From Daucus carota subsp. sativus (Eukaryota; Streptophyta; Magnoliopsida; Apiales; Apiaceae), in NCBI RefSeq assembly GCF_001625215.2, contig NC_030383.2:1252779-1316778 (forward strand): a stretch of 64,000 bases of DNA, written 5' to 3'. Numbering within the stretch: the stretch's first letter is position 1; the number at the start of each line of letters is the position of its first letter. The notes below the pieces were generated by a model. That model had not been told where the DNA came from, made no database searches, and saw nothing but the letters and a program-made list of their open reading frames with translations. Of this stretch, positions 9,831 to 21,800 are shown in pieces. A program made the position numbers and the translations under genes.

Positions 9831-12800
9831 ATGAGAGGAGTTTCGTATGTTTTGTCATGTTCTCGGCACGTTCGAAGTACGCAGTTATGTAGACCAGTCT
9901 CTAATTTCTCGTTTCATAGACCAATAGTTACTTTTAGTTATACTCAGTTACAGAATATGATACCCCTGGTTCCTGATTCTCTATGCGGAATGAGGTCTTT
10001 CTGCAATAAGGCTGCGTCGATCCCACTTGCACTTCAGGCGCAAGTGGAAAGAGAGAGGCAGAGGGAGAGAGAAGAGAGGATCCGGATGGGGTTGGATACT
10101 GCCGATATTGATGCTGAGGATGATGAGGATTACATGGGTGTAGGCCCGCTTATTGATAAACTTGAGAAATGGAAGATTAAACACCCTCCGAATCCTGAGT
10201 TAGACATGATGTACGAAGAGCCTACTGACTCTGACAGCGATGAAGATGATGACAGGTTTTCTGCTGAAGCTAATAAAAGAAGGTCTGAAGATTTTGAAAA
10301 GAAGTTTGCGCGCCATAAAGAGCTTCTCAAAAGTTTCACGGACTCTAGTAACTTTCTGAATCCACTTCTTTTCTTTTTCTTTTTAAATGTGGTCATGTGC
10401 TCATGTTGTTGAACAACTGCTGTTGCTATCATTGTATTAATAATGTGTTGAAACTATGCGCACAACCTTTAATACTTTCAGTGAGGATCCACATCACGGT
10501 CCTCTACTCTGCTGTAATGATTGGTTTCTTACTTTCTTTTCCGTGCAGAAACTCTAGATGAATCTCACGAGTGGATGAACAGACTTGACAAATTCGAGCA
10601 GAAGCATTTCAAACTACGTCCTGAGTATATAGTTATTGGTGAATTAATGAACAGATTGAAGGAGGCTACCGGGAAGGATAAATTTCTTCTCCAACACAAA
10701 TTGAACAGGGCAATGCGTTTGGTGGATTGGAAGGAAGCTAATGACCCAAATAATCCTGACAATTATGGTGCATTCCAGCATGCAGATGAAGCTGCTGTTG
10801 AAAATGAGGAATTTGAAAAGGAACAATTGACTCGACGAGCTCAACTTAATGACGACGATGACATGGAATTTGACAGCATGAAGGAGAGGGATGATATACT
10901 TTTGGAGAAACTTGAAGCCATTGACAAGGAACTGGAGCAGAAGCTTGGGGACTTGGATCATACTTTCGGAAAGAAAGGAAAGGTCCTAGAGCAGGAGATT
11001 AGAGATCTTGCTGAAGAGAGGAACTCCTTGACTGAGCAGAAGAGAAGGCCTCTTTACAGAAAAGTAAGTATTTTTGCTATCTTTTCAATTGTTCATATCC
11101 AAATATGATTTTGAGTGCCTTTTGTTTTTTTATCATTGCTTTTGTACTAGATGGATGGATAAGATAGTATGTTGAATATGAAGCGTATGGATTCTTTGGA
11201 ACTATACGCCTTCCTTTCTCAATGTACTTACTAGGCACACTGTATATGCTCACATGCTTACCTTCTGTAAGTTGACATTTGATCCAGTTCAAGGTTGCTC
11301 CTCACTGTTGTTCCATATGTATAATCTATCAGCATGAGTTGTAGTATTAAACTTGCTAAATTGTTTTCCCTTTATGAGATTGGTTGCTGGAACCTAGTTC
11401 ATATTGGATAGTGTACCTCCTAAGGACGTATAAAGGGGGTCTGAATTTTGCTGAATGCAATCTTATGGGGCATTTCTAATGGTTAAGGGGAAGTCCAATG
11501 GTGTGATATATTATAGAACCAAAAAATTAAAATCTATCATTCCAATGGTGTTCTATATCTTGTACTAAAATAGCACAATGCTATACTTTGTTCTAAATGA
11601 AGAACAAAAGATAGATGGAGCTAAGCTAACTTAAATTGACACATCATCCCACCTCATCAGAAGTAAAACATTAGGTAAAAAAAGTAATTCTGTATTCAAA
11701 ATAGTGGGGGTACTTGGAGAGTTGGTTAAATTTAGAACAAGATATAGAACCAAATATTGGACACATGTTTTATTTTAGCACAAAAAGCCACTTTTTGATG
11801 CGAAATTATAGCAATAGCTCCATCTATTTTGGCACAAGACATGCTCTAATTTATGTATAAAATGCTTCTTTTGAAGGCATATGTGGTAGGAAGTAGATAC
11901 AATTATAAACCAAATTTATGGTTAAGTGGGATGGTGATACTGATTAGGGGGTCGTTTGGTTCGCGGAGTGGTATGGGGTTGAAATGAGGTATCGGGTTAA
12001 GGTAGTATGGATTTAAGGTATCATATTTGATATCATGTGTTTGGTTGAGTGTTGGAATCAATATATTCAGATTTAAAAAAAAAATCAAATTATTTCTTTA
12101 TATTAATTAAAAAATCTAAAAAATATTATTATTATATGTTTTTGCATCATTGATTATTGTTGTATTAAAAATTAATATTTAATTACTGAAATAGAGACAA
12201 AAAATTAAAATTAAAATTAATTCCCATACTTCCATCTCATACCCACCTCCCCCTTTGAGCATCAAAAACCCATACTTTGAGGGTTTGAGGTATGGGTTTA
12301 AAGTTTTATTTTTTGCAACCAAACACCAGGTATGGGTTTGGAATGAACAAAACCCATACCCGATTCCATAAACCCGTGAACCAAACGACCCCTCTTTATT
12401 ATTGAGAATGCCTTCAAGAATCTCATCAAACTTCAAACATGTATAAATGATATATAACTGTCATGGCAAGTGTTGTAAAATATTTTTTTGGATTGTCGAG
12501 GTATGACATCATATATTACTTAGCAGTTTTAGGACACGTGACTTGTATTTAACATCATCTCTTTACGTCATATTGGAGTGTGCATTTAAGTTTTTTTGAC
12601 ATGTAACTCATTCTCATGGTTTAAGCTAGCTGACATCACAATTCTTCAAAGTTTATTAGAAAATCCATGTGATGAAGTCGAGGATTGGCTTTTATACCTA
12701 GAGGAAAGAAATCACCCCTAATGTTACTGCATGATTAAAGAACACATAGATTTATATGGCAGGGACCATGTCTGATGCCTCTTAGTTGTTTTTGATTTTA

Positions 12801-15219
12801 GCTTTGGTCAAAACTGCTCTCAGTCTGAACTATAGTTTTGGTGACAAGTTTGGCTACATATTTCTCTCGGTTGTTACAACTTATGGGGTAGCCAAACTAT
12901 ACTATTAGCTTATTTGGGGTGGTAGACGTGCTATACCATTCTATCAGCTAATAAAAAAATTATTTTAGGTATTAGTCATTAAAAGTTTTAAATCATGGTT
13001 TGTGTAATGTCCTCACATCTTTATTTTCACTATAGTCTTTATTATTTGCCTTTAACAGGCTTTCTTTGTTCTGTCCGTTATATTGTACCTGGAAGGTTTT
13101 TTTTTTTTTGTCAGGGAAACCTGGACGGTTTAAATCAGTGTAAGTTTACAGAAATTTAATTTGCCTCTGTCCGAAGTATATTATTGGGATAACCGCTTTT
13201 GGGTCCTATCTCATATTTCAAGCTAAACTTAAGTCTTTCAAAGAGTATCCCTTAAAAGCATACATAAAAGATCAAGTGATGAATTTAAAGTACTTTTAAG
13301 TTTTAAGTGTATCTGAGTGTTTTAGTTCAAGGCCTCTTAATTTCTTACATCAGTTGGTTATTCACATAGTTTCAGACACTGACTATTACTAAATGTCCAA
13401 GTTAATAAGTCTTTTGCCTTAGTTTGGGGCAGTGTTTGGTTTCAATTCTTGATGTCCAAATTAACCCAAGGGTCCAACTGCAAAAATAGTACTACTATTG
13501 AAATTTAAAATTCAGCTGGACTTGGTTTAAATTCACGATGTCCAAATTAACCCAAGCTTACAATTGCATATTATTATAGTTCTGCTATTGAACTTTAAAA
13601 TCCAGTTGACTGTTGACAAAAGTCAAGGTAATCAAAGATTTTAACTTACGAGCACAACTTAGCATCCCAACTTATGGTATGGCGATTCACACTTAAAGGT
13701 ACAGGTGGGCCGCTTTAAGTAAATTGTTGATGAGAATTTTTTAGATGAATGCGGAGCTTCTTTTCAGATAACTGGACAGAGAGGTCAATTATATCTGAAA
13801 AAAGAAAAAAAGGATGTTAAATGATTTTGTTTGTCTGATTTTTTTTTTGTTCATCTCTATTAAGGGTTACTTGAGATACCTTCTGGCGATCTCTATGTGC
13901 GCTATATTGAATTATTAATGGAGTATAAGTATGCTTACATGTGTGTGTCTGTGAATATTTATTTTCACTACTGTTGCCATTGACTTTGTGAACTTGTTGC
14001 AGGGTTTTGACGTGAAACTTATCGATGTTAGTCGAACTTGTAAAGTCACAAAGGTAAAACTTGCTCCTCAGTCTCTTCCCATATCTAATATTTAATTTGC
14101 TCATTTTACAATCGCTGTTATAGGGAGGAAGAATTTTTAAATACACAGCAATGTTAGCTTGCGGTAACTACAACGGCGTCATTGGTTTTGCAAAAGCAAA
14201 AGGACCAGCAATGCCCGTTGCTGTTCAGAAGGTATGTTTTTTTTTAATGCAGTTCATGATTTATTAGCTTACAATATAGCTACAGCAGGTTATTGGATAT
14301 TCACTATAATATGCATGGTAATTTAATCATCTTATATGTGAATATTAGTCCTCGTGTTGCATGTGTGCTTAATAAGAAGAGTTGATTAGGTAATTTGAAG
14401 GGCTTCGTTTTTCTTTCTGGTATCTATGTAGTTTTGTCATATTACATCTGATTAGATGCATAGAAGTGTTAATCTAATACTATGTATTTATCAAACTTCC
14501 AAATGACTATATGCATAAATGTTTATGTTAATTGAAATTAAGGAATCCACTTCTAAGTGGATGTGCACTTTAGTGTGATGTATGAGAATTGTTCTACAGT
14601 CGCTAACCAATTTTTACAACAGGCGCATGAGAAGTGCTTTCAGAATCTACACTATATAGAGCGGCACGAGGAGCACACAATTGCACATGCAGTGCAAACA
14701 TCATATAAGAAAACTAAGGTGACTTATAGTTCGACACTTTTTGATTTTTTTTTCCTAAATTGTGAGGGAAAGCCTTTTGGTTTCATTATCGTATAGAAAT
14801 TGCTGAACTGTCTATTTGTTACACTCTAGGTTTATCTTTGGCCCGGCCAAACTTTGACGGGGATGAAAGCAGGCAGGATTGTACAAACTGTGTTGAATCT
14901 AGCTGGCTTGAAAAATGTGAAATCTAAGGTATGGAATTTGAATTGTGGCTTGATCATGTTTCTTGGCATAATGCTATTGTTTTGTAATATATATTTAATG
15001 TAGGTTGTTGGATCAAGGAATCCCGATAATACAGTTAAAGCTCTTTTTAAGGCTCTAAATGCAGTAAGTACATTTAGCATAGTTTTAATTTACACAATTA
15101 TTTGAACTCTGTAGTATCTGTTGATAATTTTTTTCTCTGCTTCAAATTTCCAGATTGAAACCCCTAAAGATGTTCAGCAGAAGTTTGGACGGACTGTCGT
15201 TGAGTCATACTTGCTGTGA
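9831..15219 (+). CDS. Mitochondrial small-subunit ribosomal protein uS5m
   Basis: Eight coding exons: 9831-10347, 10549-11063, 14003-14053, 14124-14231, 14623-14718, 14830-14928, 15004-15063 and 15154-15219. All have GT..AG introns and consistent phases, giving 503 residues. The product resembles Arabidopsis At1g64880, a ribosomal protein S5 family member. The first ~60 residues look like a mitochondrial presequence (Arg/Ser-rich, SFCNKAASIPLALQAQ). An acidic and charged coiled-coil region follows to about residue 344. The S5 fold lies at about 345-503: the N-terminal double-stranded-RNA-binding-like half (SRTCKVTK-GGRIFKYTAMLACG, GVIGFAKAKGPAMPVAV) and the C-terminal half (GQTLTGMKAGRIVQTVL, FGRTVVESYLL). 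The protein would sit at the mRNA entry/decoding region of the mitoribosome. A 5' untranslated intron ends at 9826. The third intron-bounded block follows a 2.9-kb intron filled with repeats. Confidence 0.92.
11490..11855. repeat. Degenerate repeat in uS5m intron
   Basis: Short motifs recur in both orientations in this part of the intron: CCAATGGTGT, the pair ATAGAACCAAA at 11513 and 11741, and AGATGGAGCT against AGCTCCATCT. The arrangement suggests a decayed DNA transposon. Boundaries and class cannot be defined. Confidence 0.35.
11947..12394. mobile_element. TIR element in uS5m intron (PIF/Harbinger or hAT-like)
   Basis: The left end GGGGGTCGTTTGGTTCGCGG is inverted at the right end (AGGGGTCGTTTGGTTCACGG, ending at 12394). 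The interior near both ends carries repeated ATGGGTTTGGAAT/GGTATGGGTTT-like motifs. TTA lies beside the left end and near the right end, but the target duplication is not clean. It is therefore left between PIF/Harbinger and hAT. No transposase is encoded. Confidence 0.65.
13100..13118. mobile_element. Micro-insertion: short A-tail between direct repeats
   Basis: A T-rich scrap ending in GTCAGGGA lies between ACCTGGAAGGTTT (13087-13099) and ACCTGGACGGTTT (13119-13131). This looks like an extremely 5'-truncated, A-tailed retro-insertion on the minus strand. One mismatch in the flanking duplication lowers confidence. Confidence 0.4.
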
Positions 15220-16695
15220 TAGGTACGCGGGAGGCTGTTAATGGTTTACTGATAAAGCAGTCATCAATTATTCCCCTTTGGCATTACATGATATTACTTC
15301 CAGTTTTTTCTTTATATGTCCTTATTAAGACCGCACCATTATTTAAACATTTAAAGGGAGAAAACTGGCTTGCTTACTATGAAACTTTAATATAATCGAA
15401 GAAATCATGGTCTTAATTTTGATTAATCCTAGCAACTAAATTATTGAAATTTTTGAAGGGAAAGTGGAAGCCCCCATTTTTTTGGACCACGGCATAAAAG
15501 CCAGCTCGGAATACATAGTCAGCATACGGGGTAGAGGAGAAAGTTTGACCTGCTGGTGACCAAATTTCATCTCTGGAATATCAAGTTTTGATGTTTTATC
15601 TTATATATAATAAATCCCAGCTGCAACGGTCAGTAGTAATCCTATGTATGTCAGAAATATTCCGCCAGAGTAACTGCACAGTGCAGCTTCTTATCCCTTT
15701 TCTTTTAAAAATCCGTGAAGATGAGCGATATTCTTTTTACAATCTTCACTTGTGGAATCAGGTGGCAAAAACCATCAAGAAAATGACCGTCTGGAGTAAA
15801 CTTGGCAAATTTATTATCTGAGTTAGATCCTGTTCGCTAAAAATAACTGCTCAGTACAGTTATTCTTAACATCATCTTACAGCATCGACGTGTGTTGGCT
15901 GCTGGGTTTTTCTGTTAATTGAAATTAATGCATCTTTTTTTTAAAATATATTTGAACTAATAATGTCGAGCCCGGTTCTCCCGGCACTGACAGACAGCAT
16001 GATGGAATTGTCCGATTACCGGAATTGTCTGATTATAGCCCGGCGGAAAGCAACAAGACAGGGAAAGAATATACACGAGTACACGCAAGGTGTAGTTTTT
16101 ATTGATTCCGCTTGTATGTCTCGGTCAGAAAACTTGTAGGATTTGTGTTAAAGTTCTTAGTTGTGTCAAAATCATGCTTATTTAGGAACAAAATGATTCA
16201 CAGAGTAGTTTAGACGCAAATTTGTTGACAAAAACCATAGGCAAGAAACAATAAAAGAAAACGATAATGTAAATTATATTTTGGATTTTGACAATTAGAG
16301 GAATATTATTATTTATAGTTAAACTTGACAAATACAAAGCATCATCAGTAAACAGGGTTGCACTAGAATCATATGCAACAGACCAAGAAGACAAAACTTC
16401 AATTTCTTTAAAATTCTAGATTGTGCAAAAACTGTGCATTCATATAAAATCTAATAAATATCATTTGGCTCGTGTTACTTTCGAAAATAAATATTACATA
16501 AAAATACACGCTCTTTTCTGATAATAAACAATATCTTCCTTAAAAATAAATAATAATGTATCTAAAAGTATCTCCAACTACATACCCTCCAAAACAACGG
16601 ATCAAATAAAATAATAGATATTATGTAAAGAAAAATCAATTATTAACTATTTTTTTCAACATCGTAGGAAGATTCAACAATAATCTAATATTATA

Positions 16696-16989
16696 CTCCC
16701 TCCGTCCCCCTCAATTGTTTACATTGGAGGGGGACACGGAGACCAAGACAATGTATGAAAAATGAGTAAAGTTAGATGAAAAGTGAGTAAAGTGGTGGGA
16801 CCTGTCAATAGATTTGAGATAGTGGAGGAAAGTAGTGGGTGTAATAGTAGTTTTTATTGTTAAATATGAGATAGTGGGGGAAGATAGTGGGTGTAATGAT
16901 GAGAAAAACTTACTATTTATAGTAACGTAAAGAAATGAGAGGGACATCCCAAAATAGTAACTGTAAAGAAATGAGAGGGACAGAGGGAG
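16696..16989. mobile_element. Stowaway-like MITE
   Basis: The ends CTCCCTCCGTCCCCCTCAAT and inverted CTCCCTCTGTCCCTCTCATT are flanked by TA at 16694-16695 and 16990-16991. It is the reverse-oriented sibling of the element at 8019-8309 (294 against 291 bp). Confidence 0.85.
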
Positions 16990-16998
16990 TAGTAAAAT

Positions 16999-18246
16999 GG
17001 GAAAATAGATTTTTTTACCACTCAACTTATTATTTGTTTAGAAACCTACCACTGAACTATAATTTTTTTCATTTTTGTCACTAATGTTAGGTTTGGATTT
17101 TTTTTTTGTCACTAACGTTAGGTTCGGATTTGATTATTAACACTATGTTAGTTTTTTAGTATTATTAAAATATAATGTTAGTCTGCAATATAATGGCGAT
17201 ATGATATGTGTCTATATCTTTATGTAGTGTCCTAGGTAGTTTAGATTGGAGGATGAGAGTTGGACACGCATTTTGAGACTCCAAAAAATTTCAAAAAATA
17301 TTTTATTTTATTTTTTCTGAATAAAATTTAATGTTGGTTTTTTTTTCCTTAAAAAAACGTTGGACTTTTTTTTTTATCACTAACATTATGTTTTGATTTG
17401 ATTATTAACAATATGTTATTTTTTGAGCATTATAAAAACATAGTGGTAGTTAGGGCTAGTGCTAGTCTGCAATATTATGGTGATATGATATGTGTTTATA
17501 ACATTATATACAGTCATCTATATGTCCCTTAGCTAGTTTACCTTGAAGTACGAGAGTTTAACATGCATTTTAAGAAACTAAAAAATTTAGTTTTATGAAT
17601 TATTTTAAGACTCCACAAAAATATAGTATCACTTGACTTTATAGTTCTTTACCACTACTTGTCACGTATTTTAAGGTTCTCACTTTTTATAAATATAGTT
17701 CCATAAGTTAATTTTGAGATTTCCTTTCTGAGTAAAAAAATTCGTACTCTCGTCCGCTAAGATAAACTATCTAGGACACATATGGAGTAATACATATAAA
17801 GATATAGACACATATCACTATTATATTGCAGACTACCGAAAAATAGATTTCCGAAAAATATCGTTTAGATGATCGGAAAATTTAAATAAAAGTCTGATTT
17901 TAATTAAATATAATAAAATTTCCCAAAATGCCCCTTCAAAAGTTAACGGTAACGGCGGAAGATAACGGAAAGGGTGCAAAGTGTCTACGGGTTAAAAGTA
18001 AGGGGCTGCATAATGTTTATTCCAAAACTATTAGGTGCAATGTGCAACATGCTGAAATCAAAGGGGTGCCAAATGCAATTAATTCTAAAAAGAATAACAT
18101 AGTGTTAATAATCAAATCCGAACCTAATGTTAGTGACAAAAAAAAAATCCGAACCTAACATTAGTGGCAAAAAAGAAAAAAAATATAGTTCAGTGGTAGG
18201 TTTCTAAACAAATAATAAGTTGGATGGCAAAAAAATCTATTTTCCC
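16999..18246. mobile_element. Long-TIR Mutator-like element (non-autonomous)
   Basis: The 1248-bp element has terminal inverted repeats of at least 70 bp and perhaps 100 bp or more; the left end begins GGGAAAATAGATTTTTTTAC. It is flanked by a perfect 9-bp direct repeat, TAGTAAAAT, at 16990-16998 and 18247-18255. Long TIRs with a 9-bp duplication identify a MULE. The interior repeats parts of the TIR (CACTAACGTTAGGTTCGGAT-type lines on both sides) but encodes no transposase. The duplicated target includes the TA at the end of the neighbouring Stowaway MITE, so the MULE landed directly against it. Confidence 0.88.
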
Positions 18247-18388
18247 TAGTAAAATAACATATTTTATTTATAACAATATGAAATAATAATATATCATTTT
18301 TAAAATATAGTCAATCAATATTGGCATGAAACAAAAAAATTTACAAGTTAATCATATATATATATTTAGATAAATTTGGGTATTATCT

Positions 18389-18408
18389 TCTCTTTTTTTT
18401 TGACAAAA
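18389..18408. mobile_element. Micro-insertion between GGTATTATCT repeats
   Basis: Twenty bases (a T tract plus GACAAAA) separate GGTATTATCT at 18379-18388 from an exact copy at 18409-18418. It resembles the tail-only remains of a minus-strand A-tailed retro-insertion. Confidence 0.45.
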
Positions 18409-18806
18409 GGTATTATCTATTTAATCAAGATAATAGTGTCGGAATTAAACATGATTCGTCAATCCGAAAAGGATATGATCGATCTTCTTAATTAACGATC
18501 GAGTTTGAATACGACCCGATACGAACACGATCAAAGTGAAATTATACTGCAAACATACTCGAAATAGACAAAAACGCGAGCCTCCTATAATTACTAGGAG
18601 TCTTACGTACCAGTCCACTCTTATTTTCCACGAAATTACTACCCATCTCTCTCTCTCTCTCCCCCAAAGCTAAAACAATCACTTTCACAAAACTCTCTCT
18701 CCCTCAATTAAAATGATCACCCAGTAATACTCTCTTTTCATCTTTACCCTTTGATCCCTCACTCCAAAACACACACATATATAGACAAAACACACACAGA
18801 GAATTG

Positions 18807-21800
18807 ATGGAGCACAATCAGAGCAGCGATGATGAGTACTCTCACAGCGACGATGATTACAACTTTAATGATGAGCTGCACTTCTCTGAACCCTCTTCAT
18901 CTAATAAGGTAACTTTAAAAAAAAAAAAATTGTTTTTTACTGTTCTTGATTTGATCAATTTTTTTAATTTTTTTTTTGCATTATCAATTTTGTTTAGTTT
19001 GTTGGTATATAAATTATGGGTTTAGGGTTTAATGTTTCTTTATGACGAGGGTTGTTGATGAAACAAACATATGTGTCGAATTTGTCGAAATTTTGGCATG
19101 TCTGCACAGAGGAAGGGTTTGCAATGCTAGGAAAGATTGCATCTTTGTTGAGTTAAGATTTTCAAAAATTAGTTTGATATGTAGTTGTACTGAATTGATG
19201 AATTGAAAATATGGTTTGAGCTAATACACCATACCTTGTTTTCATGCATTTATTTTGGAATATAGTTTATCGAGTTATGTATGTACATATGTCTGTTTAG
19301 AAAGATACATTTGAAGTTCATTTATAGATGTCGAATACCTCGTACTAAAGGGAAGTATGAATTTGTAGGGTCTTAGTTAGATTCTTGTTTTGTTATGTAT
19401 AGTTATTATATTGATTTGTATCATATTGAAGTTAGGATTGTGCATATCTGATAGGAATGTATGATGGGAACCATCTATGCAAATTAAATTTTGGTTGGGC
19501 CGTGACTGGTCTATGCTGAGTGATTGAACTTTATTTTTGAACATATTACTTTGTTGATGTTTAATTGATGCTTTGTAGTGCAAGTGAAAGATCCTTCTGG
19601 TTGATAATATGTAGATCAAGGAACAAGGTTTCTTTGACACCTGGCCTCATGTAGTTTATATGCGTCGATTTTATAATTGTGGCAAATAAATTGATGGAAG
19701 AATACATGGAACAATATGAGTGAATTGTGAAGTGGTCACTGAGCTTTACTCAGTTTAGCACTTCAGCGGCTGGATTGTTAAATTTTCTGTGTTTTAGGAA
19801 AGTGGATGATTAAAAAACAACTGTTGACATCTATTGCTTTTGAACAACAAAAACAGTGTGCGGCCATTAAATTGCAATTTTGAAGATTTCAGTCACCAGA
19901 ATGTGACATTAGTTTAATTTCAGCCAATAATTCTGCAATGTATTAAAAAATATTCATCAGTAACATCGGGTAATTTAGAGACTGAATCTTAAAAAATATT
20001 GCCGTTAAGAAACTGGTGAACATATAACATAGTGTCACAATTTATTTCGCTGTTATTCAAACCATTATAATTTTTTACATTAGGCAGAAATTTGGAAAAT
20101 AATTCACATACTAATTGCACATTAGTTGTCAATAAAATCTTGAGTGCATATTCTCCGAATCTAATATCTTCTATCGTCTAAAAATTATTACTTTTGACCA
20201 CAATGTGTGTATCTACTCTAGTTTTGGTATATTTTATGTTTCTTTTGTTAGTTATTTTTCTTAGGCAAACTTTAGCATTTTCTTCAACGCAGCCTCCGGT
20301 TTCTTTTCCATAAATTTTGGCTGCATAATATAGGTGCACACAAAGACACATTAACAATTATAAAGCATTACTAAGAATCATCTTTACGGTCTCCATCACC
20401 ATGAATCGCGACAGTCTAGCAGTCAAGGTAATTGAAGTAAGAATGTGTGCATCCCTTTTTTGGTGCTGTTGCTATAGTGTCCATAAAGTAACCCTATATG
20501 TTCTGATTTTTTTTTTTTAATGTTAGTTGCATTTTGAATCTACATATTTTGTTGATATCTGTCCTTTGACAAGACTGTAACTGAAATGCTTCCTTGGTTT
20601 GTCTTATGTAAAAGGGCCTAGAAAATCGAAAACGTAAATTAATACTTCATTTTGAATTGCCCCTATTTTTTTATTCTTTTGTAATACTAATACATTAACT
20701 GTTAATTCTTAAAAATAGTGGTTTACAAGTTGCAAGAACAGCTTCTATAGGGCTCACTTTGTTCTGTGATATTACACTGAGCAGGTCCATTTCTTTTGAT
20801 AATTATATGAAATTACAAGAAAGTATATGTTCACCAATTTGAATTTTGGTTTCCTATTAATAGCCTTTTCCTTTGCAGGTGATCAGGAAAGAATCTTTGT
20901 TGGCTGCACAGGTGAGTTAATTTTAATGTTATTTACTTTCTAATTTGGCCTTAAATTGCCATAGGGATTTAATGTGCTTGTTTTTTGTGCTTCGTTAATG
21001 CAGAGGGAAGACCTACAAAAGGTAATGGATTTGCTGTTTGTGAAAGAACACCATGCACGGACCATACTCATTCATTATCGTTGGAATGTTGAAAAAGTCT
21101 TTATGGTGTTTGTGGAGAAGGGAAATGAGTTGTATGCAGAAGCAGGTATAACAGTAAAGGAGCATGATGGACAATCCTTGTTTCAAAACTCATCTAATGT
21201 AACATGTGACATTTGCATAGAGGAAGTTTCAGCAATTGAAACAACGACAATGGATTGTGGCCATTGTTATTGCAATAATTGTAAGTGTATCGTTGCCTTT
21301 GGTTTTCTTACAATGTATCTCAAGTTTATTTGTTGCAGAAGTATGGTCACTTGATATAATCTACAACTTTCAGTGTCAACTCTCGTATTAATTATTGTAT
21401 TTCTTGGACTCTGTATTCTCAAATGTAATACTTTGAAGTAACTCTTGAATGGCGCGGATACCATAATTTAAGGTGACAGACATCTAAGTTGTGCTAGCAC
21501 TTAAGTCATATGCTTTGATGTTCAACCCTAAATGATTATTATAATTACATGTTTATATTTAACTTAGATCATATTTAAATTTCTATAAGCTTTACATCAG
21601 CAACTTATGTACTTGATTCTGCATGCAACATTGATCTGCAATTTGTCTTGATGTGCAAAGTGTCTTCTGGGCTTAATAAATGCACAGCAAGTTTTTTGCT
21701 TCAATGGCACAAGCTATTGTGCGAGTCTTTTAACAATGTCAATGGTATATGCTCTAGCTCGAGTCTTCTGTTCATGTCTTGGACACTTTTTCCCGCTTGA

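Larger units (their letters stand above)
15220..18806. other. Spacer: uS5m 3' region, MITE and MULE, ARI leader
   Basis: The first ~700 bp probably include the 3' untranslated region of uS5m. A Stowaway MITE (16696-16989) and a MULE (16999-18246) follow. From 18640 to 18715 is a TC-rich leader (runs of CTCTCTCTCT) just upstream of the ARI start, typical of plant pyrimidine-patch promoter or 5' leader DNA. I see no gene in between. Confidence 0.55.

Noticed and set aside
14557..14796. Separate small ORF on plus
   Set aside because: It only contains exon 5 of uS5m plus flanking intron, so it is not an independent gene.
17928..18158. 76-codon open frame inside the MULE
   Set aside because: It has no similarity to MURA transposase and runs into TIR sequence. 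It is chance coding potential.
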